The notes under the pieces are model-generated. The model was not told the DNA's origin and did not search any database. It saw nothing but the letters and a program-made list of their open reading frames with translations. Positions 14,954 to 23,407 of a stretch of 64,000 bases of DNA are shown here, piece by piece. The translations under genes were made by a program, and so were the position numbers. How positions within the stretch are numbered: the stretch's first letter is position 1; every line of letters begins with the position of its first letter. The DNA lies in assembly GCA_024235995.1 (NCBI GenBank), contig JACKLI010000001.1, positions 1,550,001 through 1,614,000 on the forward strand. The letters are read 5' to 3'. The stretch comes from Burkholderiaceae bacterium (lineage in GTDB: Bacteria; Pseudomonadota; Gammaproteobacteria; Burkholderiales; Burkholderiaceae_C).

Positions 14954-15967
14954 GTGACCCGCGCATCGCCACGCCGTGCCGGCACCGCCGGCCGCAGACA
15001 CTGCCTGGCCGCCTGCCTCATGGCGCTGGCCAGCCCGTTGACCGCCCGCCATGCCCTGGCGCAGCCCGGGTCTTGGCCAGGCAAGCCGGTGCGGCTGGTC
15101 GTCGGCCTGGCGCCCGGGGGCCTGGCCGACGTGCTGGCACGCGCCGTCCAGCCGCACCTGGCCCAAGCCTTGGGCCAGCCGGTGCTGGTCGACAACCGCA
15201 GCGGCGCCGGCGGCAACGTGGCCGGCGCCGAGGTCGTGCACAACGGCAACGACGGGCACACCTTCCTGCTCGTTCCCTCAACCCTTGAGTCGGTCAACCC
15301 GTCGATGTTCTCGAAGATGCCGTTCGATCCGCAGCGCGACCTGCGGCCGGCGGCGCAACTGGCCAACAGCCAGTTGTTCCTCTTCGTGCGCGCCTCCCTG
15401 GGGGTGGACACGCTTGAGGCCTTCATCGCGCATGCCAAGAAGAACCCCGACAAGCTCAGCTACGGCTCCGCCGGCAACGGAACCACGCCCCACCTGGCCG
15501 CCGAACTGCTGAAACAGGCCAGCGGCATCACGGCCGCCCACGCGCCCTACCGGGGCGTTGCGCCCGCGATGCAGGATCTGATGGCGGGCCAGATCGACTT
15601 CGCCTTTGGCCCTGCAACCCTGTTTCCCATGGTTCAGGCGGGCAAGCTGAAGGTGCTCGCGGTGGCCAGCCGCCAGCGCGCGGCCGTGGCGCCCGAGATC
15701 CGCACTTTCGTCGAAGCCGGCATCGACGGCGTGTTTGCCGATAGCCTGTTCGGCATCTACGCGCCTGCCGGCCTGCGTGCGGACGCGATCGAGCGGTTCC
15801 ACACCGAACTCAACAAGGTCTTGCGGCGCCCGGACATCCAGCGCCGCTTCCTCGAGGCCGGTGCAGAGGCCGAGCCCCTGTCGATCGCCGACTACACCGC
15901 GCGCGTGCAGGCCGAAAAGCGCCTGTTCAGCGGCGTGGTCAAGGCCCTCAACCTGAAGGCGGACTGA
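14954..15967 (+). CDS. Bug/TctC-family periplasmic solute receptor
   Basis: A 337-residue tripartite tricarboxylate transporter receptor of the Bug family. It has an N-terminal export signal (basic RRAGTAGRRH, then a hydrophobic stretch ending near HALAQ) and the family segments KPVRLVVGLAPGGLADVLAR, VDNRSGAGGNVAGAEVV, LSYGSAGNGTTPHLAAELL and YRGVAPAMQDLMAGQIDFAF. The start is GTG at 14954, three bases after the preceding stop, giving tight coupling. No TctA or TctB membrane partners are nearby. It may work with a remote TctAB pair or act as a sensor. The hairpin repeat at 16023 follows it. Confidence 0.92.
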   Translation: MTRASPRRAGTAGRRHCLAACLMALASPLTARHALAQPGSWPGKPVRLVVGLAPGGLADVLARAVQPHLAQALGQPVLVDNRSGAGGNVAGAEVVHNGNDGHTFLLVPSTLESVNPSMFSKMPFDPQRDLRPAAQLANSQLFLFVRASLGVDTLEAFIAHAKKNPDKLSYGSAGNGTTPHLAAELLKQASGITAAHAPYRGVAPAMQDLMAGQIDFAFGPATLFPMVQAGKLKVLAVASRQRAAVAPEIRTFVEAGIDGVFADSLFGIYAPAGLRADAIERFHTELNKVLRRPDIQRRFLEAGAEAEPLSIADYTARVQAEKRLFSGVVKALNLKAD

Positions 15968-16022
15968 GAAGCTGCGAACGAACCCCTCATGCCCGCCTTG
16001 ATCACCCAAACCCGCCCGCTCG

Positions 16023-16075
16023 GCGTTGCAAATGCTCGCCGTAGCCCGAGCTACGGCTGCGCTTTGCGCCTTGAT
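16023..16075. repeat. Dispersed hairpin element, copy 2 (intercistronic)
   Basis: GCGTTGCAAATGCTC, a perfect 8-bp stem GCCGTAGC-CCGA-GCTACGGC (16038-16057), then TGCGCTTTGCGCCTTG. Flanks match copy 1 at 8894-8946, while three stem pairs differ in a compensatory way. It occupies the only long gap (15968-16179) in the catabolic operon, between the Bug receptor and the ABC receptor. Confidence 0.75.
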
Positions 16076-16179
16076 CGGACACGTTTGGACGATCCTTTCG
16101 GGCACTCGCGATTCATTCACAGCTTCTGAGCCTTCCGCACGAACCCCATTTGCCACCCCTTTCCAACCGGAGTATTCCC

Positions 16180-17346
16180 GTGCTCAAGCAACTCTCCCTG
16201 TTCGCTTTGTCCAGCCTGCTCGCCGGCACCGCCCTGGCGGCCGACCCGGTCAAGATCGGCTTCATCACCACCTTGTCCACCCCCGCCGGCTACATCGGCG
16301 AGGACCTGCGCGACGGCTTCTCGCTGGCCCTCAAGCAGGGCGGCGGCAAGCTCGGCGGCGTGCCGGTCGAACTGGTGGTGGAGGATGACGGCCTCAAGCC
16401 CGCCAACGCCAAGCAGGCGGCCGACCGCATGGTGCAGTCGGGCATCAAGCTGTTTACCGGCGTCAACTTTTCCAACGTGCTGGCCGCCGTGGTGCCCGAC
16501 GTGCTCAAGGCCGGCGACCTCTACGTCAGCGCCAACCCTGGCCCCTCGGTGTTTGCCGGCGAGAAGTGCAACCCCAACTACTTCGTCGCCTCCTACCAGA
16601 ACGATGCCTTCCACACCGCCGGCGGCGTGGCGGCCAACGAGCTGGGCTTCAAGCGCGTGGTGATCCTGGCGCCCAACTACCAGGCTGGGCGCGACGCGCT
16701 GGCCGGCTTCAAGCAAACGTACAAGGGAGAGGTGCTGGCCGAGATCTACACCAAGCTCGACCAGTCCGACTTCTCGGTCGAGATCGCGCGCATCCGCTCG
16801 CTCGCGCCCGACGCCATCTACCAGTTCCACCCGGGCGGCGCCGGCATCAACTTTGCCAAGCAGTACGGCAACGCCGGCCTGGGCAAGACCATCCCGATGC
16901 TGATGCCGGGCTTTTCCATGGATGCGCGCATGCTGGCGGCCACGGGCAACGCCGCCGAAGGCTTCTACACCACGGGCATCTGGTCGGTGGCGTTCGACTC
17001 GGCCAACTCCAAGAAATTCGTGCAGGACTTCAAGGCCGCGTACGGGCGCATCCCCACCGACTATGCCATGCAGGCCTACGACACGGCTCAGTGGATTGCC
17101 TCGGGCCTGAAGGCCGTGGGGGGCGACTTGAACAAGACGGCCGATTTCCGCGCCGCCATGCGCAAGGCCGACTTCAGCTCGCTGCGCGGCAAGTTCGCCC
17201 TCAACACCAACCAGCATCCGATCCAGGACCTGTACCTGATGCGGATCGAGAAAAACGCCCAGGGTGAGCTGGCGCCCAAGGTCGTGCGCAAGATCGTCAG
17301 CGACGACCGCGACAGCTACGCCGCGGCCTGCAAGATGCCGTCATGA
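16180..17346 (+). CDS. Branched-chain amino acid-type ABC transporter substrate-binding protein
   Basis: A 388-residue periplasmic receptor of the Leu/Ile/Val-binding family (type I periplasmic-binding fold). It has a signal peptide VLKQLSLFALSSLLAGTALA-ADP and a mature start PVKIGFITTLSTPAGYIG. The family segments GFSLALKQGGGKLGGVPVELVVEDDG, NPGPSVFAGEKCNPNYF, VVILAPNYQAG and YAMQAYDTAQWIASGL follow. GTG at 16180 is preferred because GGAG at 16169-16172 sits 7 bases upstream and it begins the signal peptide. In aromatic gene clusters these receptors usually bind an aromatic acid rather than an amino acid. The permease start overlaps its stop. Confidence 0.93.
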   Translation: MLKQLSLFALSSLLAGTALAADPVKIGFITTLSTPAGYIGEDLRDGFSLALKQGGGKLGGVPVELVVEDDGLKPANAKQAADRMVQSGIKLFTGVNFSNVLAAVVPDVLKAGDLYVSANPGPSVFAGEKCNPNYFVASYQNDAFHTAGGVAANELGFKRVVILAPNYQAGRDALAGFKQTYKGEVLAEIYTKLDQSDFSVEIARIRSLAPDAIYQFHPGGAGINFAKQYGNAGLGKTIPMLMPGFSMDARMLAATGNAAEGFYTTGIWSVAFDSANSKKFVQDFKAAYGRIPTDYAMQAYDTAQWIASGLKAVGGDLNKTADFRAAMRKADFSSLRGKFALNTNQHPIQDLYLMRIEKNAQGELAPKVVRKIVSDDRDSYAAACKMPS

Positions 17347-18257
17347 CGCTGCTGCTCGAGCAAGTCCTCAACGGGCTGCAGTTCGGGGCCATGCTCTTCA
17401 TGCTGGCCTCGGGCCTGACGCTCATCTTCGGCATCATGGGGGTGGTCAACCTCACCCACGGCTCGTTCTACATGGTGGGCGCCTATTGCGCGGCCTTCGC
17501 GCTGGGCAAGACCGGCTCGTTCGCCGCCGCCGTGCTGGCGGCCCTGCTGGGCGCCGGCGGCTACGGCCTGCTGGTCGAGGCTACGGTCATCCGGCGCCTG
17601 TACCAGCGCGACCACCTCTACCAGGTGCTGGCCACCTTCGGGCTGATCCTGTTCACCAACGAGGCCGTCAGCCTGATCTTTGGGCGCCGTCCGCCCCTGG
17701 TCGACACACCCGCGATCCTGGCCGGCGCGGTGCCGCTGGCGCCGGGCTTCGAGTACCCGGTGATGCGGCTGGCCTTCATCGGCATCGGGGCGCTGGTGGC
17801 GCTGGGCCTGTGGTACCTGGTCAACCGCACGCGCGTGGGCATGCTGGTGCGCGCCGGGGCCGACGACCGCGAGATGGTCGATGCCCTGGGCATCGACATC
17901 CGGCGCCTGTATGCCCTGGTGTTTGGTCTGGGCGCGCTGCTGTGCGGCTTGGCCGGGGTGATGGCCGCGCCCTTGCTGGCCGTGGAGATCGGCATGGGCG
18001 AGCGGGTGCTGATCACCACCTTCGTCGTCATCGTGATCGGCGGCGTGGGCTCGGTGCGCGGCGCCATGGCGGGGGCCCTGCTGGTGGGCATGGTCGACAG
18101 CCTGGGGCGCGCCTACCTGCCGGATTTGCTCGATCGCCTGCTGACCCCCGAGGTGGCCACCCCCCTGGCCGCCGGCCTGGCCTCGGCGTCGATTTACCTG
18201 CTCATGGCGGCGGTGCTGATCGTCCGTCCGCAAGGGCTCTTTCCTGCAAAACCCTGA
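17343..18257 (+). CDS. livH: LivH-type ABC transporter permease
   Basis: A 304-residue polytopic inner-membrane permease of the branched-chain/aromatic acid importer. It has LQFGAMLFMLASGLTLIFGIMGVVNLTHGSFYMVGAY, typical of LivH, and the cytoplasmic coupling region NRTRVGMLVRAGADDREMVDALGIDIRRLY that contacts the ATPases, followed by VIVIGGVGSVRGAMAGALLVG. The start ATGA overlaps the receptor gene's stop. Operon order is receptor-H-M-G-F. Confidence 0.95.
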   Translation: MTLLLEQVLNGLQFGAMLFMLASGLTLIFGIMGVVNLTHGSFYMVGAYCAAFALGKTGSFAAAVLAALLGAGGYGLLVEATVIRRLYQRDHLYQVLATFGLILFTNEAVSLIFGRRPPLVDTPAILAGAVPLAPGFEYPVMRLAFIGIGALVALGLWYLVNRTRVGMLVRAGADDREMVDALGIDIRRLYALVFGLGALLCGLAGVMAAPLLAVEIGMGERVLITTFVVIVIGGVGSVRGAMAGALLVGMVDSLGRAYLPDLLDRLLTPEVATPLAAGLASASIYLLMAAVLIVRPQGLFPAKP

Positions 18258-18262
18258 TCCCC

Positions 18263-19243
18263 ATGCAATCCCTTCTGTCCCGCCGCGCCTGGGTGGCCTC
18301 GATCGGGTTCGGCCTTTTGCTGCTGCTGCCCCTGGGCGCCCAGCTTGGCGCAACACCCTACGCCGTCAACCTGGCCACGCGCTTTCTGATCTACGGCCTG
18401 GCCGCCGTCTCGTTGGACCTGATCCTGGGCTACGGCTACCTGGTGAGCTTCGGGCACGCCATGTTCTTTGGCCTGGGCGGCTACGTGGCGGCCATCATCA
18501 CCTACCACGCGCTGGAGGCCGGCCCCCTGCTGGGCTGGGCCGGCTCCACGCAGGCGCTGGTGGTCTGGCCCATTGCCCTGCTGTGCTGCGGCCTGCTGGG
18601 CGCCGCCGTCGGCTACCTGGCGCTGCGCACGCGCGGCGTGCAGTTCATCATGATCACGCTGGCCTTTGCCCAGCTGGTGTATTTCGTCCTCATGTCGCTG
18701 CAGATCTACGGCGGCGACGACGGCCTGATGATGCAGCAGCGCAACACCTTGCCGGGCCTGAACCTGGACGCCCCCAACACCTTCTACTACCTGTGCCTGG
18801 CGGCTCTGGCCGTCTGGACCTTCGTCTGCGCCCGCATCGTCAACTCGCGCTTCGGCATGGTGCTGCAGGCGCTGCGCCAGAGCGAGCGCCGCGCCGTCAA
18901 CCTGGGCGCGGCGCCCACCCCCTACCGGCTGGGTGCCTTCGTGCTGTCGGCCATCGGCACCGGCCTGGCCGGCGTGCTGTGGGCCAACTACGCCGGGCTG
19001 GTCACCCCCGACATGGCGGCCTGGACCAAGTCCGGCGAGCTGATGGCCATGGTGATCCTGGGCGGCGCGGGCACCCTGCTGGGCCCGATCGGCGGGGCTG
19101 CGGTGTTCCTGGGCCTGGAGCAGACCCTGGCGGCCTGGACCGAGCACTGGATGCTGGTGATGGGGCCGGTGCTGGTGCTGGTGGTGCTGGCCGGCAAAAA
19201 CGGGCTTTTCGGTCGCTGGCTGGGAGCATCCCATGGCGCCTGA
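18263..19243 (+). CDS. livM: LivM-type ABC transporter permease
   Basis: A 326-residue second permease. Landmarks are NLATRFLIYGLAAVSLDLILGYGYLVSFGHAMFFGLGGY and the coupling helix segment FGMVLQALRQSERRAVNLGAAPTPYRLGAFVLSA, then MVILGGAGTLLGPIGGAAVFLGLE. It starts 5 bp after livH and its 3' end overlaps livG by 11 bp. It pairs with LivH to form the membrane channel. Confidence 0.95.
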   Translation: MQSLLSRRAWVASIGFGLLLLLPLGAQLGATPYAVNLATRFLIYGLAAVSLDLILGYGYLVSFGHAMFFGLGGYVAAIITYHALEAGPLLGWAGSTQALVVWPIALLCCGLLGAAVGYLALRTRGVQFIMITLAFAQLVYFVLMSLQIYGGDDGLMMQQRNTLPGLNLDAPNTFYYLCLAALAVWTFVCARIVNSRFGMVLQALRQSERRAVNLGAAPTPYRLGAFVLSAIGTGLAGVLWANYAGLVTPDMAAWTKSGELMAMVILGGAGTLLGPIGGAAVFLGLEQTLAAWTEHWMLVMGPVLVLVVLAGKNGLFGRWLGASHGA

Positions 19244-19994
19244 AATCCCCTTGCTGCAGGTGCGCGGGCTGCGCAAGGCCTTCGGCGCCGTTCGGGCCAC
19301 CGACGGGGTCGACCTGGAGCTGCGCCAGGGCGAGATCCACGCCCTGATCGGTCCCAATGGCGCCGGCAAGTCCACCTTGATCACGCAGCTGAGCGGCGAG
19401 CTGCGTCCGGACGCGGGCAGCATCATCCTGGGCGGCGAGGACGTGACGCGCCAGAGCGCCTTCGAGCGGGCGCGCAAGGGGCTGTCGCGCTCGTTCCAGA
19501 TCACCGAGCTGTGCCCCGACTTCAGCGTGCTGGAGAACGTGATGCTGTCGCTGCTGCTCGTCAGCGGCCGCGCGTTCGGCGCCTGGTCCAACCCGCGGCG
19601 CGACGCCGGCCTGCAGGCACAGGCGGTGCGCTGGCTGGACGAGGTGGGCCTGGCCGGGCGCGCCCCGGTTCATGTGCGCGATCTGGCGCATGGCGAAAAA
19701 CGCCAGCTCGAGCTAGCCGTGGCCCTGGCGCGCGCGCCAAGGCTGCTGCTGCTGGACGAGCCCATGGCCGGCATGGGGGCCGAGGAGTCGGCGCGCATGA
19801 CGGCGCTGCTGCGGGGCCTGAAGGGCCACTACGCGATCTTGCTGGTCGAGCACGACATGGACGCGGTGTTTGCCCTGGCCGACCGGATCACCGTGCTGGT
19901 CTATGGCCGCACCCTGTTCACCGGCACGCCCGAAGAGGTGCGCGCGCACCCCGGGGTGCGCTCGGCCTATCTGGGCGAGGAGCTGGCATGCTGA
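19233..19994 (+). CDS. livG: LivG-type ABC transporter ATP-binding protein
   Basis: A 253-residue ATPase. It has Walker A GPNGAGKST, the signature LAHGEKRQLELA (a variant of LSGGQ-type, as usual for LivG), Walker B RLLLLDEPMAGMG, and a downstream VEHDMDAVFALADRITVL switch region. The start overlaps livM and the end overlaps livF, indicating translational coupling. Confidence 0.95.
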   Translation: MAPEIPLLQVRGLRKAFGAVRATDGVDLELRQGEIHALIGPNGAGKSTLITQLSGELRPDAGSIILGGEDVTRQSAFERARKGLSRSFQITELCPDFSVLENVMLSLLLVSGRAFGAWSNPRRDAGLQAQAVRWLDEVGLAGRAPVHVRDLAHGEKRQLELAVALARAPRLLLLDEPMAGMGAEESARMTALLRGLKGHYAILLVEHDMDAVFALADRITVLVYGRTLFTGTPEEVRAHPGVRSAYLGEELAC

Positions 19995-20686
19995 AGGTAC
20001 GCGAACTCACCGCCGGCTATGGCGGCAGCCAGGTGCTGTTCGGCATGGACTTCGAGGTCCAGGCCGGCCAGGCCATCTCGCTGATCGGCCGCAACGGCAT
20101 GGGCAAGACCACCACCGTGCGCACGCTCATGGGCATGCTGCCGGCGCGCGGCGGCCACGTCGAGCTGCAGGGCAAGACCCTGGGCGCGCTGGCCCCGCAT
20201 GCGGTGGCGCGCCTGGGCCTGGGCCTGGTGCCGGAGGGGCGGCGGGTGTTCGGCTCCCTGTCGGTGGAGGAAAACCTGCTTGCCACGGCGCGCTCGGCCC
20301 CGGGCGACAAGGCCTGGACGCTCGAGCGCGTGATGACGCTGTTCGAGCGCCTGCGCGAGCGCCGCCGCCAGTCGGCGCGCACCCTCTCCGGGGGCGAGCA
20401 GCAGATGCTGGCCATCGGCCGCGCGCTCATGACCAACCCCAAGCTGCTGGTGCTGGACGAGGCCACCGAGGGCCTGGCGCCCCTCATCCGCCAGGAAATT
20501 TGGCGCTGCCTGCGCGCCCTCAAAAGCGAGGGGCTGACCATCGTCGTGATCGACAAGAACCTGGGCGAGATGGCCTCCCTGCTCGATCGCCACCACATCG
20601 TCGAAAAAGGCCGCGTGGTCTGGTCGGGCACGCCCGACGAGCTGAAGGCGCGCGGCGACCTGGCCCAGCGCTACCTCGGACTATGA
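19988..20686 (+). CDS. livF: LivF-type ABC transporter ATP-binding protein
   Basis: A 232-residue ATPase, the shorter of the pair, as in Liv systems. It has Walker A GRNGMGKTT, the LivF phrase GLGLVPEGRRVFGSLSVEENL, signature TLSGGEQQMLAIGRALM, and Walker B LLVLDEATEGLAP. The usual H-loop His is replaced: the sequence reads IVVIDKNLGEM where VEQN/VEH-type segments are common. It overlaps livG by 7 bp and the next gene by 4 bp. Confidence 0.95.
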   Translation: MLKVRELTAGYGGSQVLFGMDFEVQAGQAISLIGRNGMGKTTTVRTLMGMLPARGGHVELQGKTLGALAPHAVARLGLGLVPEGRRVFGSLSVEENLLATARSAPGDKAWTLERVMTLFERLRERRRQSARTLSGGEQQMLAIGRALMTNPKLLVLDEATEGLAPLIRQEIWRCLRALKSEGLTIVVIDKNLGEMASLLDRHHIVEKGRVVWSGTPDELKARGDLAQRYLGL

Positions 20687-21579
20687 ACCCCATGAACCCC
20701 AGCAACACCCAAGCCCTGTACCGCGGCATGGACGCGGCGACGCTCGATCGCCAGTACAACGCCCGGGCCAGCGTGGCCTCCTTCGAGCAGGAGCACCAGG
20801 CCTATGTGCGCGAGAGCGAGCGCGTGATGCAGGCGCACCCCGGGCGCCTGAGCGTGGTCTACGACGAGCGCAGCGGCGAGCGGCTGGACCTGTACGGCAT
20901 CGCTCCCGGGCGCCCGGTGTTCTTGTGGGTGCATGGCGGCTACTGGCGCGGCGGCTCGCGGCTGGACAACGCCTTTGCGGCCGGCGGCCTGTGCGCGCGC
21001 GGCGTGGCCGTGGCGGTGATGGACTACACCCTGGCGCCGGCCGTGCGCATCGGCGAGATCGTGCGCCAGGTGCGCGCCGCGGTGGCCTGGCTGGCGCGCC
21101 AGGCCCCGGCCCTGGGCTTGCGCGGCGAGCGCATCCACGTCGGCGGCTCCTCGGCCGGCGGCCACCTGGTGGGCATGCTGCTGGCCGATGGCTGGCTGCA
21201 GGCCGCGGGCCTGCCGGCCGACACCCTCGGCGCCGCCCTGGCCCTGAGCGGGCTGTACGAGCTCGAGCCACTGCAGCACACCCACATCAACGAATGGATG
21301 CGCTTCACGCCGGCGGAGATCCGCGAACATTCGCCGCAGGCTCTCATTCCTTGCCAGTCCGCGGCCCGCCTGATCGCGTCGGTGGGCGGGCTGGAGACCG
21401 ACGAATTCCGCCGCCAGACGGCGCACTACGCGCAAGCCTGGGGCGACGCGGGCCATGCCCTGCAGACCGTGGCGATGCCCGGGTACAACCACTTCAACAT
21501 CGCCCTGAGCCTGAGCCAGGCCGATGGTCCGCTGACGCAGGCCCTGCTGCAGGCCATCGACGTCCCCGCCACCCCTTGA
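20683..21579 (+). CDS. Alpha/beta hydrolase, kynurenine formamidase/esterase-like
   Basis: A 298-residue cytoplasmic alpha/beta hydrolase. It has an oxyanion-hole motif HGGYW (residues 84-88), nucleophile Ser157 in GGSSAGGHL, and a late His in PGYNHFN. HGGYW plus SAGGHL is the combination seen in arylformamidase (KynB-like/AFMID) and related small amide or ester hydrolases. In this operon it may release an aromatic acid from an amide or ester before ring cleavage (inference). ATG at 20683 forms an ATGA overlap with livF; a second ATG lies at 20692. Confidence 0.85.
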   Translation: MNPMNPSNTQALYRGMDAATLDRQYNARASVASFEQEHQAYVRESERVMQAHPGRLSVVYDERSGERLDLYGIAPGRPVFLWVHGGYWRGGSRLDNAFAAGGLCARGVAVAVMDYTLAPAVRIGEIVRQVRAAVAWLARQAPALGLRGERIHVGGSSAGGHLVGMLLADGWLQAAGLPADTLGAALALSGLYELEPLQHTHINEWMRFTPAEIREHSPQALIPCQSAARLIASVGGLETDEFRRQTAHYAQAWGDAGHALQTVAMPGYNHFNIALSLSQADGPLTQALLQAIDVPATP

Positions 21580-21597
21580 ACTCCCAGGAGCCTTGAC

Positions 21598-22623
21598 ATG
21601 CTGGAACTGCCCCGCTTCAAAGCCGCCGCGGTGCAGACCGCGCCGGTGTTTCTCGATACCGACGCCACGGTCGAAAAAGTCATCCGCCTGATCGGCGAAG
21701 CCGCGGCCAACGGCGCCCGCCTGGTGGCCTTCCCGGAGGTGTTCGTCGCCGGCTATCCGTATTGGAGCTGGATCGGCAATCCGGTCGAGGGCAGCCCCTG
21801 GTTCGAGCGCCTGGTGCGCTCGGCCGTCGAGGTGCCGGGCCCGGAGGTCGGCAAGATCGCTGCCGCCGCGGCGCGCCACAAGATCAACGTCGTGATCGGC
21901 ATCAACGAGCGCAACCGCCAGAGCATCGGCACCCTCTACAACACCGTGCTGACGATCTCGGACGAGGGCCGCATCCTCGGGCGCCACCGCAAGCTGGTGC
22001 CCACCTGGGCGGAAAAGCTCACCTGGGCGCCCGGCGACGGCGCGGCCCTGCGCGTGCACCAGACCTCCATCGGCCCGCTGGGTTCCCTGGCCTGCGGCGA
22101 GAACACCAACACGCTGGCGCGCTTCGCGCTGCTGGCCCAGGGCGAGATGGTGCACGTGGCCAGCTACATCTCGCTGCCCGTGGCGCCGCCCGACTACGAC
22201 ATGGCCGAGGCCATCAAGGTGCGCGCCGCCGCCCACAGCTTCGAGGGCAAGGTGTTCACCGTCGTCTCGTGCTCCACCGTCTCCGAGGAGATCATCCAGG
22301 CGCTGGAGTCCGACTTTCCCAAGGCGCGTGAACTGCTCTCGCGCAAGAGCAGTGCCTTCTCGGGCTTTCTGGGTCCGGACGGCCGCGTGATCGGCGAGCC
22401 GCTGATCGACCAGGAGGGCATCGTCTACGCCGAGCTCGACCTTTCGCGCTGCATCCAGCCGCGCCAGATGCACGACATCACCGGCCACTACAACCGCTTC
22501 GACGTGTTCGACCTGCGTGTCAACCGCCGCCCGCTGCAGGCGGCGCGCTTCGACGACCCCGAAGACTTCGACGCCATCACCCCGCAGCCCGGCACGCCCC
22601 CGGCACAGGACCCCCAAGCATGA
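21598..22623 (+). CDS. Nitrilase (branch 1 carbon-nitrogen hydrolase)
   Basis: A 341-residue nitrilase converting a nitrile to the acid and ammonia. The catalytic triad is visible: Glu47 in AFPEVFVAGYP, Lys132 in GRHRKLVPTW, and Cys166 in LACGENTNTLARFALL. CGEN with GRHRKL.PT is typical of true nitrilases (aromatic/arylaceto types) rather than amidases. Length is normal. An AGGAG precedes the ATG at 21598. The stop overlaps the maleate isomerase start. It suggests that the operon's substrate, or one of them, is a nitrile-bearing aromatic, though nitrilases are promiscuous. Confidence 0.93.
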   Translation: MLELPRFKAAAVQTAPVFLDTDATVEKVIRLIGEAAANGARLVAFPEVFVAGYPYWSWIGNPVEGSPWFERLVRSAVEVPGPEVGKIAAAAARHKINVVIGINERNRQSIGTLYNTVLTISDEGRILGRHRKLVPTWAEKLTWAPGDGAALRVHQTSIGPLGSLACGENTNTLARFALLAQGEMVHVASYISLPVAPPDYDMAEAIKVRAAAHSFEGKVFTVVSCSTVSEEIIQALESDFPKARELLSRKSSAFSGFLGPDGRVIGEPLIDQEGIVYAELDLSRCIQPRQMHDITGHYNRFDVFDLRVNRRPLQAARFDDPEDFDAITPQPGTPPAQDPQA

Positions 22624-23378
22624 GCACCCCCCGCACCTACCGCATCGGCCAGATCGTTCCCTCCTCCAACACCACGATGGAGACCGAGATCCCGGCCATC
22701 CTGCGCGCGCGCGAAGCGCACCACCCCGAGCGCTTCACCTTCCACTCCAGCCGCATGCGCATGAAGCACGTGACCAAGGAAGAGCTGGCCAAGATGGACG
22801 CCGACAGCGACCGCTGCGCACTCGAGCTGTCGGACGCGCACGTGGACGAGCTCGGCTACGCCTGCCTGGTGGCCATCATGAGCATGGGCCTGGGCTACCA
22901 TTGCGCGTCCGAGGCGCGCCTGCACCAGCGCACCGTGGACAACGGCCATCCCGCCCCCGTGGTCACCAGCGCCGGCGCGCTGGTCGATGGTCTGAAGACC
23001 CTGGGGGCCAAAAAGGTGGCCATACTCACGCCCTACATGAAGCCGCTGACGCAACTGGTGATCGACTACATCCAGCACCAGGGCATCGAGGTGGTGGACA
23101 GCCTGTCGCTGGAAATCCCCGACAACCTCGAAGTGGGGCGCCAGGACCCGCGCGCGCCGATCGAACTGACGAAAAAGCTCAACACCGCCAACGCCGACGC
23201 CATCGTTGCCTCGGCCTGCGTGCAAATGCCCTCGCTGGCATCCATCCAGGCCATCGAGGACCGCACCGGCCTGCCGGTGATGTCCTCCGCCGTGGCCACC
23301 ACCCACCAGATGCTGAAAAAGCTGAACCTCGACACCCGGGTGCCCGGCTTTGGCGCCTTGCTCTCGGGGCGCTACTGA
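22620..23378 (+). CDS. maiA: Maleate cis-trans isomerase
   Basis: A 252-residue Asp/Glu racemase-superfamily enzyme converting maleate to fumarate without cofactor. The sequence starts MSTPRTYRIGQIVPSSNTTMETEIPA, followed by RFTFHSSRMRMK, very close to known maleate isomerases (MaiA/NicE). The two active-site cysteines fall at Cys82 (GYACLVAIM) and Cys200 (VASACVQMPSL), the positions I recall for the Pseudomonas putida S16 enzyme. The start overlaps the nitrilase stop. In this operon it would turn maleate, made from maleylpyruvate, into fumarate for the TCA cycle. Confidence 0.93.
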   Translation: MSTPRTYRIGQIVPSSNTTMETEIPAILRAREAHHPERFTFHSSRMRMKHVTKEELAKMDADSDRCALELSDAHVDELGYACLVAIMSMGLGYHCASEARLHQRTVDNGHPAPVVTSAGALVDGLKTLGAKKVAILTPYMKPLTQLVIDYIQHQGIEVVDSLSLEIPDNLEVGRQDPRAPIELTKKLNTANADAIVASACVQMPSLASIQAIEDRTGLPVMSSAVATTHQMLKKLNLDTRVPGFGALLSGRY

Positions 23379-23407
23379 AGGCTGGCGCCGGGGCGCCAGC
23401 GATTGCC

